Of a stretch of DNA of 49,617 nucleotides, positions 32,719 through 41,077 are shown in pieces. The stretch covers positions 1 through 49,617 of the forward strand of contig CABVAO010000008.1 of assembly GCA_902496335.1 (NCBI GenBank), in the 5' to 3' direction. Numbering within the stretch: position 1 is the stretch's first letter; every line of letters begins with the position of its first letter. The notes below the pieces were generated by a model, which had not been told where the DNA came from, did no database searches, and saw nothing but the letters and a program-made list of their open reading frames with translations. Origin of the DNA: an uncultured Collinsella sp. GTDB lineage: Bacteria > Actinomycetota > Coriobacteriia > Coriobacteriales > Coriobacteriaceae. A program made the translations under genes and the position numbers.

Positions 32719-33801
32719 TTACCAGATGCTCGGCCAGAGACCAAGCGGGCCAGCGCCCAGGATGCCAAGGACGAAGAGCAGGAGAATGCCCTTGGTCGGG
32801 GTCCAGCTGTGCTTAGCGAACATGTAGTAAAGCAGCAGCGTAAGCATAAGCGGGACGAGCTTCGGGACGATGGTGTTGAGGGTGTCGGCAACAGAGAAGT
32901 TGACCGGATCCTCGGTAACGGTGCCGTAGGTCACGGACTCCATGCCGTTACCCAGATCGGTGACGCCGCACTCGACAGCGTTGCCGTCGGCATCGGAAGC
33001 GGTAAGGGCGTTGCCGTCCTTATCGGTCATGGCGATGGTACCGGCCTCAGCGGTCTCGGTATCGATGCCCTCCATACCGGTGAAGTTCTCGGCCTCCTTC
33101 TCGGAGACGATCACGGTAGTAGCGGAGAGACCACGGGTGGTGCCGTTGGGGATCTGGAGGTTGATCTGGGTGCCACCCATGGTGACGACCAGGCAACCGA
33201 CGACGAAGACGCCCATGATGGAAGCGGCACGCGTGAAGGCCTGCATGTTGGCGGTCAGAGCGTCAATAGCGCTGGTGCCAAGCTTGTAGGACCAGTTCAT
33301 GAGCCAGAAGCGCAGAGCGAACTGGACGACGTTGAAGATCACCAGGAAGATGATCGGTGCAGCGGCGTTGCCGTTGATGGCCATGTTGGAGGTGATGCCG
33401 GCCGTGATAGGCACGAGCGTCAGCCAGAACAGGGCGTCACCGATACCACCGAGCGGGCCCATTGCGGCGACGCGGACGGCGCGGATCGTGGGGATGTCAA
33501 CCTTGTTCTGCTCGAGCGAAAGCACGATGCCCATAACAAAGGTGACAAGGAACGGGTGGGTGTTGAAGAACTCCAGGTTGTGGCTCATGGAAGCCGCGAG
33601 GTCGTTCTTGTTGGTGTGGATCTTCTCCAGACCGGGGATGATGGAGTAGAGCCAGCCAGCGGCCTGCATGCGCTCGTAGTTGAACGATGCCTGCAGGAAG
33701 CAGGAGCGCCAAGCCATCTTGTTGAGGGTCTTCTGGTCGAGCTGCGGAGCAGGAGTGAGATCCTCGTAGTGCTCCGGGATCACATACTCATTAGATGCCA
33801 T
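32719..33801 (-). CDS. PTS mannose-family IID component with a large insertion
   Basis: A 360-residue membrane subunit of the permease. The N-terminal RSCFLQASFNYERMQAAGWLYSIIPGL and GPLGGIGDALFW are typical IID. Usual length is about 280-300; the excess is an acidic, Gly/Thr-rich stretch at residues about 218-303 between hydrophobic segments. Start MASNEYV overlaps the IIC stop by 11 bp and has GGAGGT upstream, implying translational coupling. Confidence 0.92.
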   Translation of the reverse strand: MASNEYVIPEHYEDLTPAPQLDQKTLNKMAWRSCFLQASFNYERMQAAGWLYSIIPGLEKIHTNKNDLAASMSHNLEFFNTHPFLVTFVMGIVLSLEQNKVDIPTIRAVRVAAMGPLGGIGDALFWLTLVPITAGITSNMAINGNAAAPIIFLVIFNVVQFALRFWLMNWSYKLGTSAIDALTANMQAFTRAASIMGVFVVGCLVVTMGGTQINLQIPNGTTRGLSATTVIVSEKEAENFTGMEGIDTETAEAGTIAMTDKDGNALTASDADGNAVECGVTDLGNGMESVTYGTVTEDPVNFSVADTLNTIVPKLVPLMLTLLLYYMFAKHSWTPTKGILLLFVLGILGAGPLGLWPSIW

Positions 33802-34591
33802 CTTCGAAGTCACCTCCGTCAGAAACAGCTGCACCCTTCAGCTCGGTCTGCTGCTGGAAGTCCCAGAAAGCGATGCCGAAGCCGATGAGAGCGAGGATGA
33901 GCAGAGCAGGGGTTGCCAGCGAATCGTTGGCAACGGTGATGAGCGCGAGGCCAAAGCCCATGAGGAAGAAGCCCCACATATCGCGGTTCATCATAACCTT
34001 GAGCAGGACGGCGAAGCCGACGAAGCGCATCATGCCGCCTGCAGCGGACAGACCGGTCTGCAGCCAAGTCGGGATGGCAGAAGCGATGGTCTGACCGATG
34101 GTAGCGCCAGCGATGAAGAACAGGGTGACGACGACAGCGAAGATCAGGCCGAGCAGAGCCATGGCGAAGTAGTTCAGGCGCTCGATGCCCTTGGTGTCCG
34201 CGTTGTGAGCCATGTTATCGGCCGTGGACATAAGCGGGGACATAAGCGTGAAGACCAGGGTAACGCCAAGCTGGCCAAGCAGAGCGAACGGAATGGCGAG
34301 GCCGACTGCCGCGTTGGGCTCGAGGCCCGTGGCGATAGCGAGAATGGCTGCCATGATGCCGCCGATGACGGCGTTAGGCGGCTGAGCGCCTCCGATCGGC
34401 ATGTTGCCGATCGTCATGAGCTGATAGGTACCACCCACGAGAAGACCGGTGTTGAGGTCGCCAAGGATAAGACCGATGACGGCGCCGGTGACGATGGGCT
34501 GATAGAGAGACTCGAGGAAGTCAAACTGGTCGATTGCCGCGATGAACGTGACGACGAAGACCAGAGCGATCTGGATGATCGAGTATTCCAT
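33791..34591 (-). CDS. PTS mannose-family IIC component
   Basis: A 266-residue multi-span permease subunit. QLMTIGNMPIGGAQPPNAVIGG and GLEPNAAVGLAIPFALLGQLGV are the family's conserved substrate-path segments. AAAGGAGGAG lies before the ATG. It overlaps IID and follows IIB by 90 bp. In the nag/agaS context the sugar is probably GalNAc or galacto-N-biose. Confidence 0.93.
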   Translation of the reverse strand: MEYSIIQIALVFVVTFIAAIDQFDFLESLYQPIVTGAVIGLILGDLNTGLLVGGTYQLMTIGNMPIGGAQPPNAVIGGIMAAILAIATGLEPNAAVGLAIPFALLGQLGVTLVFTLMSPLMSTADNMAHNADTKGIERLNYFAMALLGLIFAVVVTLFFIAGATIGQTIASAIPTWLQTGLSAAGGMMRFVGFAVLLKVMMNRDMWGFFLMGFGLALITVANDSLATPALLILALIGFGIAFWDFQQQTELKGAAVSDGGDFEDGI

Positions 34592-34681
34592 CTTGCTCCT
34601 CCTTTCAAAATGTATGTACGCACTTTGGATTTCACGTACAGAACGTCAGGGTTTCACTCCTGACAACGTGGATCACGAGGA

Positions 34682-35164
34682 TTACGAGAAGAGCTTGCTC
34701 GTGTCCTCAACAGGCGTGCTCGGAACGCGCCTGATCTCCAACTCCACCCCCAATTCCTGCAGCTCTTTAAACGCAGCGACATCCTCGTCGTTAACTGCGA
34801 CGGAGGTGGCGACTTGGCGCTTTCCTTCCGACATGTGCATGTTGCCGATGTTTACCTTCTTTATAGGCACACCGCCCTTGACGAGCGTAAGCACGTCTTC
34901 CGGTGTTTCGGCCACGATGAAGATCTTCTGGCGCGGGCTCGCCTTGCCAATGACGTCGATGGTCTTCTGCAGAGAGAAGAAACGCGTAGCGACGCCGGCG
35001 GGAGCGGCCATCTTCATGAGGTTCTGGCGCATGGTGTTGGACGCCACGTCGTCGTTGGCGACGAGGATGAGGTTGGAGCCCAGGGTGGAGTTCCACTGGG
35101 TGGCAACCTGACCATGAACCAGTCGGTTATCGATGCGGGTAAGAAGAATGTTGGGTTCTGCCAT
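34682..35164 (-). CDS. PTS mannose-family IIB component
   Basis: A 160-residue cytoplasmic phosphotransfer subunit. RIDNRLVHGQV carries the phosphorylated His17. NMHMSEGKR and LVKGGVPIKKVNIG are conserved. AAGGAAG precedes the ATG. This is the functional counterpart of the orphan at 24121-24603. Confidence 0.93.
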   Translation of the reverse strand: MAEPNILLTRIDNRLVHGQVATQWNSTLGSNLILVANDDVASNTMRQNLMKMAAPAGVATRFFSLQKTIDVIGKASPRQKIFIVAETPEDVLTLVKGGVPIKKVNIGNMHMSEGKRQVATSVAVNDEDVAAFKELQELGVELEIRRVPSTPVEDTSKLFS

Positions 35165-35200
35165 GTTGATCAGCTTCCTTTCGTTATTTGCTGACGACAG

Positions 35201-35482
35201 TTACTTGATCTCCTGAATCGCGTAACGCGAAACATCTACGACGGCTCCGGATCGGACTTTGATCTGGACCTTCTCGCCTTCGATGCCTTTGACGGTTCCG
35301 TAGATACCGCCGGCGAAAAGAACCTCTTGACCCGGCTTGAGCTCGGTGTGCAGCTCCTTGAAGTACTTCTGCTTCTTCTTCATGTTGATTTGCGACCAGA
35401 TGGTGTAAATCAAGCCCATGATGACAAGCAGGCCTAAAAGGGCGACCGAGGAGCTCAGGACGTTGGCTCCGAAATCGGCCAT
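35201..35482 (-). CDS. yajC: YajC-family membrane protein in the PTS operon
   Basis: A 93-residue protein with one membrane helix (about 11-30) and a small beta domain with KELKPGQEV-like LKPGQEVLFAGGIYGTVKGIEGEKVQIKV. It is of the YajC family, known as an accessory of the Sec translocase. Its start overlaps the IIA stop by one base. YajC-like genes also sit in amino-sugar and hyaluronan PTS operons of streptococci, so this copy may serve the permease rather than general secretion. Confidence 0.88.
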   Translation of the reverse strand: MADFGANVLSSSVALLGLLVIMGLIYTIWSQINMKKKQKYFKELHTELKPGQEVLFAGGIYGTVKGIEGEKVQIKVRSGAVVDVSRYAIQEIK

Positions 35483-35925
35483 TAGATGCCGTCCTCGTCG
35501 CCGAAGATATCCTCTTCGTCGGAGCCGGCAACGGATGCGACCGTCTGGGCGGTGATGCCCGTCTGGCCAACGGTCACGGCCTGCTCGCCAAGCTCGGCGA
35601 GCGTGGCGTTGCCGCGGAGGAACAGAAGCTCAATAACCATGGGAAGGTTGGTGCCGGTCAGAACCTCGACGTTGTCGACATCCTGCGCAATCATCATCGC
35701 CTGGTTGAACGGGGTGCCACCAAGCAGGTCGGTAAAGACGAGCACGCCATCGCACTCCTCGCGCATGGCGGTAATAGCGGCGCGGAGATCCTCACCGTAG
35801 GAAGCAGCCTGGTCGCCCTCAAAAGGAACGACGGTAAAAGCGGGCTGGTCGCCAGCAACCATAGCGATAGCGCTTGCGAGGCCGGGTGCGAACTGTCCAT
35901 GACCGGTAAGAATAAAGCCAACCAT
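35482..35925 (-). CDS. PTS mannose-family IIA component
   Basis: A 147-residue cytoplasmic subunit. ILTGHGQFAPGL carries the phosphorylated His9, and FTDLLGGTPFNQAMMIA is the second conserved motif. An acidic C-terminal tail (GSDEEDIFGDEDGI) is present. It is the first gene of the IIA-YajC-IIB-IIC-IID operon; upstream lies a long regulatory gap with a GntR-type site. Confidence 0.93.
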   Translation of the reverse strand: MVGFILTGHGQFAPGLASAIAMVAGDQPAFTVVPFEGDQAASYGEDLRAAITAMREECDGVLVFTDLLGGTPFNQAMMIAQDVDNVEVLTGTNLPMVIELLFLRGNATLAELGEQAVTVGQTGITAQTVASVAGSDEEDIFGDEDGI

Positions 35926-36042
35926 TCAAATTTCCCTTCCGAAGGTGTGTACGATCTGAGTCCGATGATTTTCGGAAGCCAGCGGGCGCTCGCCCTTAAA
36001 GCTTCTTAGAAAGCGTACTTTGAAGACCAGTGGTTTCTAAAC

Positions 36043-36054
36043 TGGTAGTAACCA
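36043..36054 (-). promoter_or_regulatory. GntR-type operator before the PTS operon
   Basis: TGGTAGTAACCA, identical to the core before agaS, lies 118 bp before the IIA start. A GGTT at about 36032 and ACCAGT nearby add overlapping half-sites. A weaker ACCAGTTAGAACCAGT is at 36322-36337. Confidence 0.65.
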
Positions 36055-36149
36055 CGTGACGTGTTGTTGTCACTATATCACCCCAGAAGAGGTCGCTTTC
36101 GTTGATTCATACGGTAAAACGTTTTTGCACCGCTCACGGTGATAAATCG

Positions 36150-36378
36150 ACCGTTTACCGGTCGTTAACACTTCTACCTGCGGTTTTGAAACCGTTCCGA
36201 AATGCTTTGGCAAAAGATCGGATCTTTTCCTGTGTCTAAACAACGCAGGGCGGCTAAAAATAGCGTGTAGAAAAATTGCAGGTCATTGTGAAGATATGTG
36301 AATTGGTCTTTTTGACTTAATACCAGTTAGAACCAGTTTTGAGATTATCGGTGAACGGTAGTTTTCGACCGTTCACCG
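36150..36378. promoter_or_regulatory. ACCGTTYACCG motifs in the 700-bp gap before DUF2975
   Basis: ACCGTTTACCG lies at 36150-36160. CGGTGAACGGT (36349-36359) and ACCGTTCACCG (36368-36378) form a perfect 11-bp inverted repeat. Similar 11-mers occur before the lac modules. I see no gene in 35926-36627. Confidence 0.5.
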
Positions 36379-36589
36379 GTCACTTGCAATCGTTTGCAGT
36401 TGTTTTCCCAGATGAATTTGGGGAACCCGATGGAGCGCTTGCGCGATCACGGGAAGTTTTGGCATTTGTCCTCATCCCCCGCGCGCCAAACTCCGGCATC
36501 CAAAATGAGCTAATAGCTCACGTTAATCGTATTCAATTATTAGTTATTCAGTCTCCGTAATTATTTATCGTTTATCGTTAATTTTGATA

Positions 36590-36603
36590 TGATACAAGTA
36601 TCA
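36590..36603 (+). promoter_or_regulatory. palindrome at the DUF2975/XRE promoter
   Basis: TGATACAAGTATCA is a perfect palindrome overlapping a TATGAT -10-like hexamer, 24 bp before the DUF2975 start. It could be the autoregulatory site of the XRE protein. Confidence 0.45.
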
Positions 36604-36627
36604 TCCAAAACGCCGATTGGAGGGGTT

Positions 36628-37266
36628 ATGCTCCATCGAAACGCATCTATATCGAATGAAACCATCAGCCGTGAACAGACGATAGCCAAACTGAGGAAGC
36701 TCGCTCGCATCTGCAAATGGGCCACAATCTGCATTACCACCGCGCTCGCTCTGGGACTCCTCGCAGTCATTGCGATTGACCTTCTACTCATATTGCCCGG
36801 CCTCTCCCAAGGGTCGTGTCTCCAATCCGTAGAACTTCAAGCCGGCGAAGGGCCGTGCCTTGCTATCGTCGGTACCGATGCGCAGGCCCCACTTATGCTC
36901 GTCGCACACGATGGTCACACTGCCATAGGGAGCCTCTTGATGACATGCCTCGCGCTTACCATCGCAATAAGCGTGCGCAGGCTTTTCTTCAACATTGAAA
37001 AGGAAGGCAGGCCCTTTGACCTTGAATGTAACCAGACACTTCGTCGAGTAGGACATTTATTCCTTATCGGCGGCGTTGCCGTGAGGCTTCTTGGTGCCGT
37101 AATCACGGGAATGATACTCTCAGGATTTGGTGGCAGCTTTACGGATGCGTTCGTCGGCCAGTTATTCGAGCCCTCCATGCTCTTTGCAGGCCTGATTATT
37201 TGCCTGATTGCCAGCATCTTCCGCTACGGGTATATCCTGCAAAAACAAGATGACGAGTTGCTCTAG
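36628..37266 (+). CDS. DUF2975 family membrane protein
   Basis: A 212-residue protein with four likely membrane helices (near residues 33-60, 98-118, 138-163 and 180-202) and the segment RRLFFNIEKEGRPFDLECNQTLRRVG typical of DUF2975. GGAGG lies 4 bp before the ATG at 36628. The next gene is a small XRE regulator 9 bp on, the usual partner of this family. Function unknown. Confidence 0.85.
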   Translation: MLHRNASISNETISREQTIAKLRKLARICKWATICITTALALGLLAVIAIDLLLILPGLSQGSCLQSVELQAGEGPCLAIVGTDAQAPLMLVAHDGHTAIGSLLMTCLALTIAISVRRLFFNIEKEGRPFDLECNQTLRRVGHLFLIGGVAVRLLGAVITGMILSGFGGSFTDAFVGQLFEPSMLFAGLIICLIASIFRYGYILQKQDDELL

Positions 37267-37275
37267 GGGGAATCC

Positions 37276-37515
37276 ATGATTATTCTGCGGCTTGACCGCA
37301 TGCTCGCCGAACGCAAGATCTCATCCAAAGAGCTTGCGGAACGTGTGGGCATCTCCCAGGTCAATATGTCACGCATTAAGACGGGCAAGGTTTCTGCCAT
37401 ACGTTTTTCAACTCTTGACGCGATATGCCGGGCACTCGACTGCCAACCAGGCGATGTGCTGGAATATATATCCGACGATGAAGCCGATAGCCTTTTTGGA
37501 CTTAAAGATTCATAG
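37276..37515 (+). CDS. XRE/YozG-type helix-turn-helix regulator
   Basis: A 79-residue single-domain Cro/C1-type regulator: MLAERKISSKELAERVGISQVNMSRIKTGKVSAIRFSTLDAICRALDCQPGDVLEY. GGGGGAATCC precedes the ATG. Co-transcribed with the DUF2975 gene and probably controlling it. Confidence 0.9.
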   Translation: MIILRLDRMLAERKISSKELAERVGISQVNMSRIKTGKVSAIRFSTLDAICRALDCQPGDVLEYISDDEADSLFGLKDS

Positions 37516-37542
37516 GCATAATTTAGCCACCAGCGCCTAAAC

Positions 37543-37587
37543 GCAAATAGCCCGCCAGAACGACTTCCGTACTGGCGGGCTATTTGC
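37543..37587. terminator. bidirectional hairpin terminator
   Basis: GCAAATAGCCCGCCAG pairs perfectly over 16 bp with 37572-37587. It separates the XRE gene from the convergent SurA-like gene. Confidence 0.75.
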
Positions 37588-37625
37588 TGTCTATCGGCTA
37601 GATGCTCGATGAGCCGTGCAACTCT

Positions 37626-38711
37626 TTACGCAAACAGGCCGTAGATGCTGATGTTGGCCTTGGCGTAGAGGCCGTTAGCATACTCGGTCCACTTGGAGCT
37701 GGCGCTCGAAGCCTGCGAGGAATACTGCTGGTAGGCGGTGTAATAGGCGGTCATGGCCTGCTTATAGGTGGCGCTGTCGGCCGTAAAGGCATCATCGGCA
37801 AAGGCCTTGGCATAGGTGCTGTCGGCATCCTTCCAGGCGCCCTTCTCGCTATCCCACTCGTCGCCGGCAAGGTTGATGATGTAGTCGGCGTAGTCCTTGC
37901 TCGCGGTCTCCTCGTTGCCGTCAGCAGGCTCGGTCGGGGCGGTCGGCATGCTTGCGGAGCTGTCGCCGACCTTCTTCTTGTAGAGCTTCTGCAACGTCGC
38001 GGACTGGCGGACGATCTGCTTGGCCTGGTCCTTGGACACGCCATACTGCGTGGCCATGGTCTTGTAGTCCGAAGTGCCGATGGAATCCTCGGCGTACTTC
38101 TTCATTTCCTTAGAAGAAACGGTAATGCCCTCGTCCTCGGCAGCATCGAGCAGGATCTTGTTGCGCACGTAGGACAGGATAACGTCGGCAGACGGAGCGG
38201 TATAGTTGCCATCGCTATCCTTGACGGTGTCGAGGCTGTACTGGCTCTCGATGGCCTCGCGCGCGGTGATGTCGCTCTTCTTGCCATTGTAGCTATAGCT
38301 TGCCACGGTCGAATCGAGCTGGTCCTCGGTGAGGGTCGCCGAGCCGACGCCCTTGCCGCCAAAACCGCCGTTGCCGATAAAGAAGCCGACCACGGCAGCG
38401 ATCACGACTGCAACCACGAAGGCGGCAATCATCGTCTTCTTGTGCTTGGATGCATGGTCGCCCGCGTCGGAGTCGTCGTCCTCGTCCTGCTCCTCGGGCA
38501 TGAGGTTCTCGTCGGCGGCGTCCGCGGCGATCTGAGCCTCCAGACGGGCGTCCTCCTCCTCGGCCGTCGTACCGGCGGCAATATGCTCGGCAGACGTACC
38601 GGCGACCAGGTCGATCTTCTCGTCCTCGTCACCGTCGGGGCCTTCGCCGCGCTCGATGATCTGGATGCCGTCGATCTCGTCCTTCTCGTCCTTCTTTTGA
38701 ATCAGACCCAT
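37626..38711 (-). CDS. membrane-anchored SurA/PrsA-like protein
   Basis: A 361-residue protein. A very acidic cytoplasmic N-terminus (residues 1-90) is followed by one membrane helix (about 93-113) and an outside helical domain with LSYVRNKILLDAAEDEGITVSSKEMKKYAEDSIG. That domain resembles the chaperone part of SurA/PrsA foldases, but no parvulin catalytic domain is evident. AAGGAG precedes the ATG. A secretion-chaperone role is an inference. Confidence 0.75.
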   Translation of the reverse strand: MGLIQKKDEKDEIDGIQIIERGEGPDGDEDEKIDLVAGTSAEHIAAGTTAEEEDARLEAQIAADAADENLMPEEQDEDDDSDAGDHASKHKKTMIAAFVVAVVIAAVVGFFIGNGGFGGKGVGSATLTEDQLDSTVASYSYNGKKSDITAREAIESQYSLDTVKDSDGNYTAPSADVILSYVRNKILLDAAEDEGITVSSKEMKKYAEDSIGTSDYKTMATQYGVSKDQAKQIVRQSATLQKLYKKKVGDSSASMPTAPTEPADGNEETASKDYADYIINLAGDEWDSEKGAWKDADSTYAKAFADDAFTADSATYKQAMTAYYTAYQQYSSQASSASSKWTEYANGLYAKANISIYGLFA

Positions 38712-38749
38712 ATCAGTTACTCCTTGTTAGGAAACATAGTCCGCAATAG

Positions 38750-38778
38750 AATACGCCCGACAGAGCGCCGGGCGTATT
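38750..38778. terminator. hairpin downstream of isocitrate dehydrogenase
   Basis: AATACGCCCG pairs perfectly with CGGGCGTATT. There is no strong T tract. Confidence 0.55.
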
Positions 38779-38837
38779 GATTCTCAGGTTATACGCAAAC
38801 ACTTAAGTACTATTTAGGCGTTTGCAGTGTGCATGCC

Positions 38838-39923
38838 TTAGGCCAGGTGCGCGATAACGGCATCGGCAAAGGCCTGCGTGCCCACAGCACCCTCAACGGA
38901 GCCGGTCTGGGCACGACGCACGTCACCGGTAACCTGCTCGCCCTCGTCGAGCGTGGCAGATACGGCGGCGCGAATGCGATTGGCAGCGTCGTTCTCGCCC
39001 AGGTGATCGAGCATCATAGCCGCAGACAGAATCTCGGCCGTGGGGTTAGCGATATCCTGGCCAGCGATATCGGGCGCGGAGCCGTGCGTAGCCTCAAAGA
39101 TGGCGCAATCGGCACCGATGTTGGAGCCGGGGGCCATCCCTAAGCCGCCCACCAGGCCGGCGCACAGGTCGCTCACGATGTCGCCGTACAGGTTGGGCAG
39201 CACCAGGACATCGAAGTCGTTGGGGTTCTGGACCAGGCCCATGCAGGTGGCGTCGACAATCTTGTCGTTGAACTCGATATCGGGATAGTTGGCGGCCACC
39301 TCGCGCGCCACGCGCAGGAACAGGCCATCGGTCGCCTTCATGATGTTGGCCTTATGCACGGCCGTCACCTTTTTGCGGCCGCAGCGGCGGGCATACTCAA
39401 AGGCATACTCCACAATGCGGTGGCTCTTGACGATAGAGATCGGCTTGATCGAGATCGCGGAATCGGTGGCAAAGGTCTTCTGACCCGAACGCTCGACGAG
39501 CTGCGAGAGCTCCTCGACCTCGGCAGCGCCCTCATCGAACTCGATCCCGGCGTAGAGGTCCTCGGTGTTCTCGCGCACGATGACCAGGTCGACGTCGCGG
39601 AAGCGCGAGCCGTCGCCCGGCTGCGACAGGCAGGGGCGCACACAGGCATACAGGTCGAAGTGCTTGCGCAGGGCGACGTTAACGCTGCGGAAACCCGTGC
39701 CGACCGGCGTGGTGATGGGACCCTTGATGGCAACCTTGGTCTCGGCGACCGCATCGAGCACGTGCTGGGGCAGCGGCGTGCCAAACTCGTCCATGACGCC
39801 GGCACCGGCCTCCTGGACATTCCAATTGATCTGGACACCGGTGGCCTCGACCACGCGGCGCATGGCCTGCGTAATCTCGGGACCGATACCGTCACCGGGA
39901 ATCAGGACTACATCGTGCGCCAT
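38838..39923 (-). CDS. icd: isocitrate dehydrogenase (NAD-type, short-chain form)
   Basis: A 361-residue beta-decarboxylating dehydrogenase. LIPGDGIGPE is at the N-terminus, VRENTEDLYAGIEF (near residue 115) is the isocitrate-type substrate loop, and NLYGDIVSDLCAGLVGGLG and EATHGSAPDIAGQDIANP complete the active and cofactor sites. It supplies 2-oxoglutarate for glutamate synthesis. Isopropylmalate dehydrogenase is the main alternative but usually lacks that loop. The GAGGAG overlaps the stop of the upstream HEAT-like gene, 6 bp away. Confidence 0.87.
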   Translation of the reverse strand: MAHDVVLIPGDGIGPEITQAMRRVVEATGVQINWNVQEAGAGVMDEFGTPLPQHVLDAVAETKVAIKGPITTPVGTGFRSVNVALRKHFDLYACVRPCLSQPGDGSRFRDVDLVIVRENTEDLYAGIEFDEGAAEVEELSQLVERSGQKTFATDSAISIKPISIVKSHRIVEYAFEYARRCGRKKVTAVHKANIMKATDGLFLRVAREVAANYPDIEFNDKIVDATCMGLVQNPNDFDVLVLPNLYGDIVSDLCAGLVGGLGMAPGSNIGADCAIFEATHGSAPDIAGQDIANPTAEILSAAMMLDHLGENDAANRIRAAVSATLDEGEQVTGDVRRAQTGSVEGAVGTQAFADAVIAHLA

Positions 39924-39929
39924 AATCTG

Positions 39930-40628
39930 TTACTCCTCGTCTTCGGCGTCGTCAGATTTTTTAACGCTAGCACGCTTCTTCTTTTTGGAGAGATCAAGGT
40001 CAAAGCGTTTAACAAGCATTTCGCAAATCTCGCTCGAACGGGCCTTGAGATAGCTGCCCTTGCCGTTCTCGGCATCGAACTTAAGGCGCAGCGCAAGCTT
40101 CTCGGCGACCTCGGCGTCGATCTCGCCCTGGCCAAACTCGTACAGGCAACCGAGCATGTCGCGATACTCGAGGTCGCCGTGGTAGCACTGAATGGCCTCG
40201 TCCAGGATGGGCCAAGCCTCGCGCGAACGCTCGACGCTCGTGGCGCCCCACACGCACAGCAGGCGGAAGGCGGCATAGCGCAGCGTGGAGGAAATCTCGT
40301 CGAACAGTGCGGTCTCGGCGCCCTCAAAGGCATCGCCCAGCTGCTCGGGACAGGTGGTGGCAAGCGCCGTCAGGGCATCGAGGGCCTCCCAGCGGGTCTG
40401 AGCCTCGGGGCGGTCGAGCGCCTCGATCAGCGCGGGGACGCAGGGCACGACGCGCTGCGGATCGCGCTCGGCAAGCAGGTGCAGCACGCGGGCGGCAAAC
40501 TGGCGGATGCGGCGCGTGGGGCAGCCGAGCTCCTGGACCAGACGGTCGACGGCATTCTCGTTCTCCTCTGCCAGCTGAAGCTGTGCCAGCTCCTCGTCGG
40601 TGAGCTGTTCGTCTTTGTTTTCTGCCAT
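39930..40628 (-). CDS. helical-repeat (HEAT-like) protein of unknown function
   Basis: A 232-residue soluble protein. An acidic N-terminus is followed by helical pairs resembling HEAT repeats (RIRQFAARVLHLLAERDPQRVVPCVPALIEALDRPEAQTRWEALDALTALA). The C-terminus is basic and acidic (DLSKKKKRASVKKSDDAEDEE). Genes lie 6 and 15 bp on either side, so it is in the isocitrate dehydrogenase operon. Partner unknown. Confidence 0.78.
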   Translation of the reverse strand: MAENKDEQLTDEELAQLQLAEENENAVDRLVQELGCPTRRIRQFAARVLHLLAERDPQRVVPCVPALIEALDRPEAQTRWEALDALTALATTCPEQLGDAFEGAETALFDEISSTLRYAAFRLLCVWGATSVERSREAWPILDEAIQCYHGDLEYRDMLGCLYEFGQGEIDAEVAEKLALRLKFDAENGKGSYLKARSSEICEMLVKRFDLDLSKKKKRASVKKSDDAEDEE

Positions 40629-40643
40629 AGTTACCTCTTTTTA

Positions 40644-41072
40644 CTATTTCTTAGCGTGCTTGCCAGCACCCTTGCTGTCATCGGTGACCGAGATGAGCTG
40701 TCGGTCGGCAGCGCCATTACGACGCGCACGGCGGCGTTCCTCGGCATCGCCCGCGTCGGCGGCGGCGCGGTGTGCCTTGTTGACGTTAAAGACCTCGTCG
40801 TGCTTGCGCCACGGACCGACGGACTCGCCAAAGCTCATCTTAAGGCCGGCGATAAAGCCGCCGAGCCAGCCGATCGGCGCAAACTGCATCAGCGGGAACA
40901 GCGAGAACACCCAGGTCAGCAGGACGACTGCCGCAGCTCCCGCAAAGTTGGCAATCCAGTAGTCGCGCTTGGTGATGACGCGCTTTTCGCACGCCCACTG
41001 GCCGCACAAAAAGCCGATGTAGATCGCAAAGAGAAAGAGCACCAGCGCAAGCACCACGAACGTCAAGCTCAT
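40644..41072 (-). CDS. small two-helix membrane protein
   Basis: A 142-residue protein with hydrophobic segments at about 3-25 and 38-62 and a charged C-terminal half rich in Arg, Asp and Lys. The start at 41072 has GGGGAG at 8 bp, 5 bp after the dehydrogenase stop; a longer frame overlapping that gene is rejected. No family recognised. Confidence 0.7.
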   Translation of the reverse strand: MSLTFVVLALVLFLFAIYIGFLCGQWACEKRVITKRDYWIANFAGAAAVVLLTWVFSLFPLMQFAPIGWLGGFIAGLKMSFGESVGPWRKHDEVFNVNKAHRAAADAGDAEERRRARRNGAADRQLISVTDDSKGAGKHAKK

Positions 41073-41077
41073 AGGCG

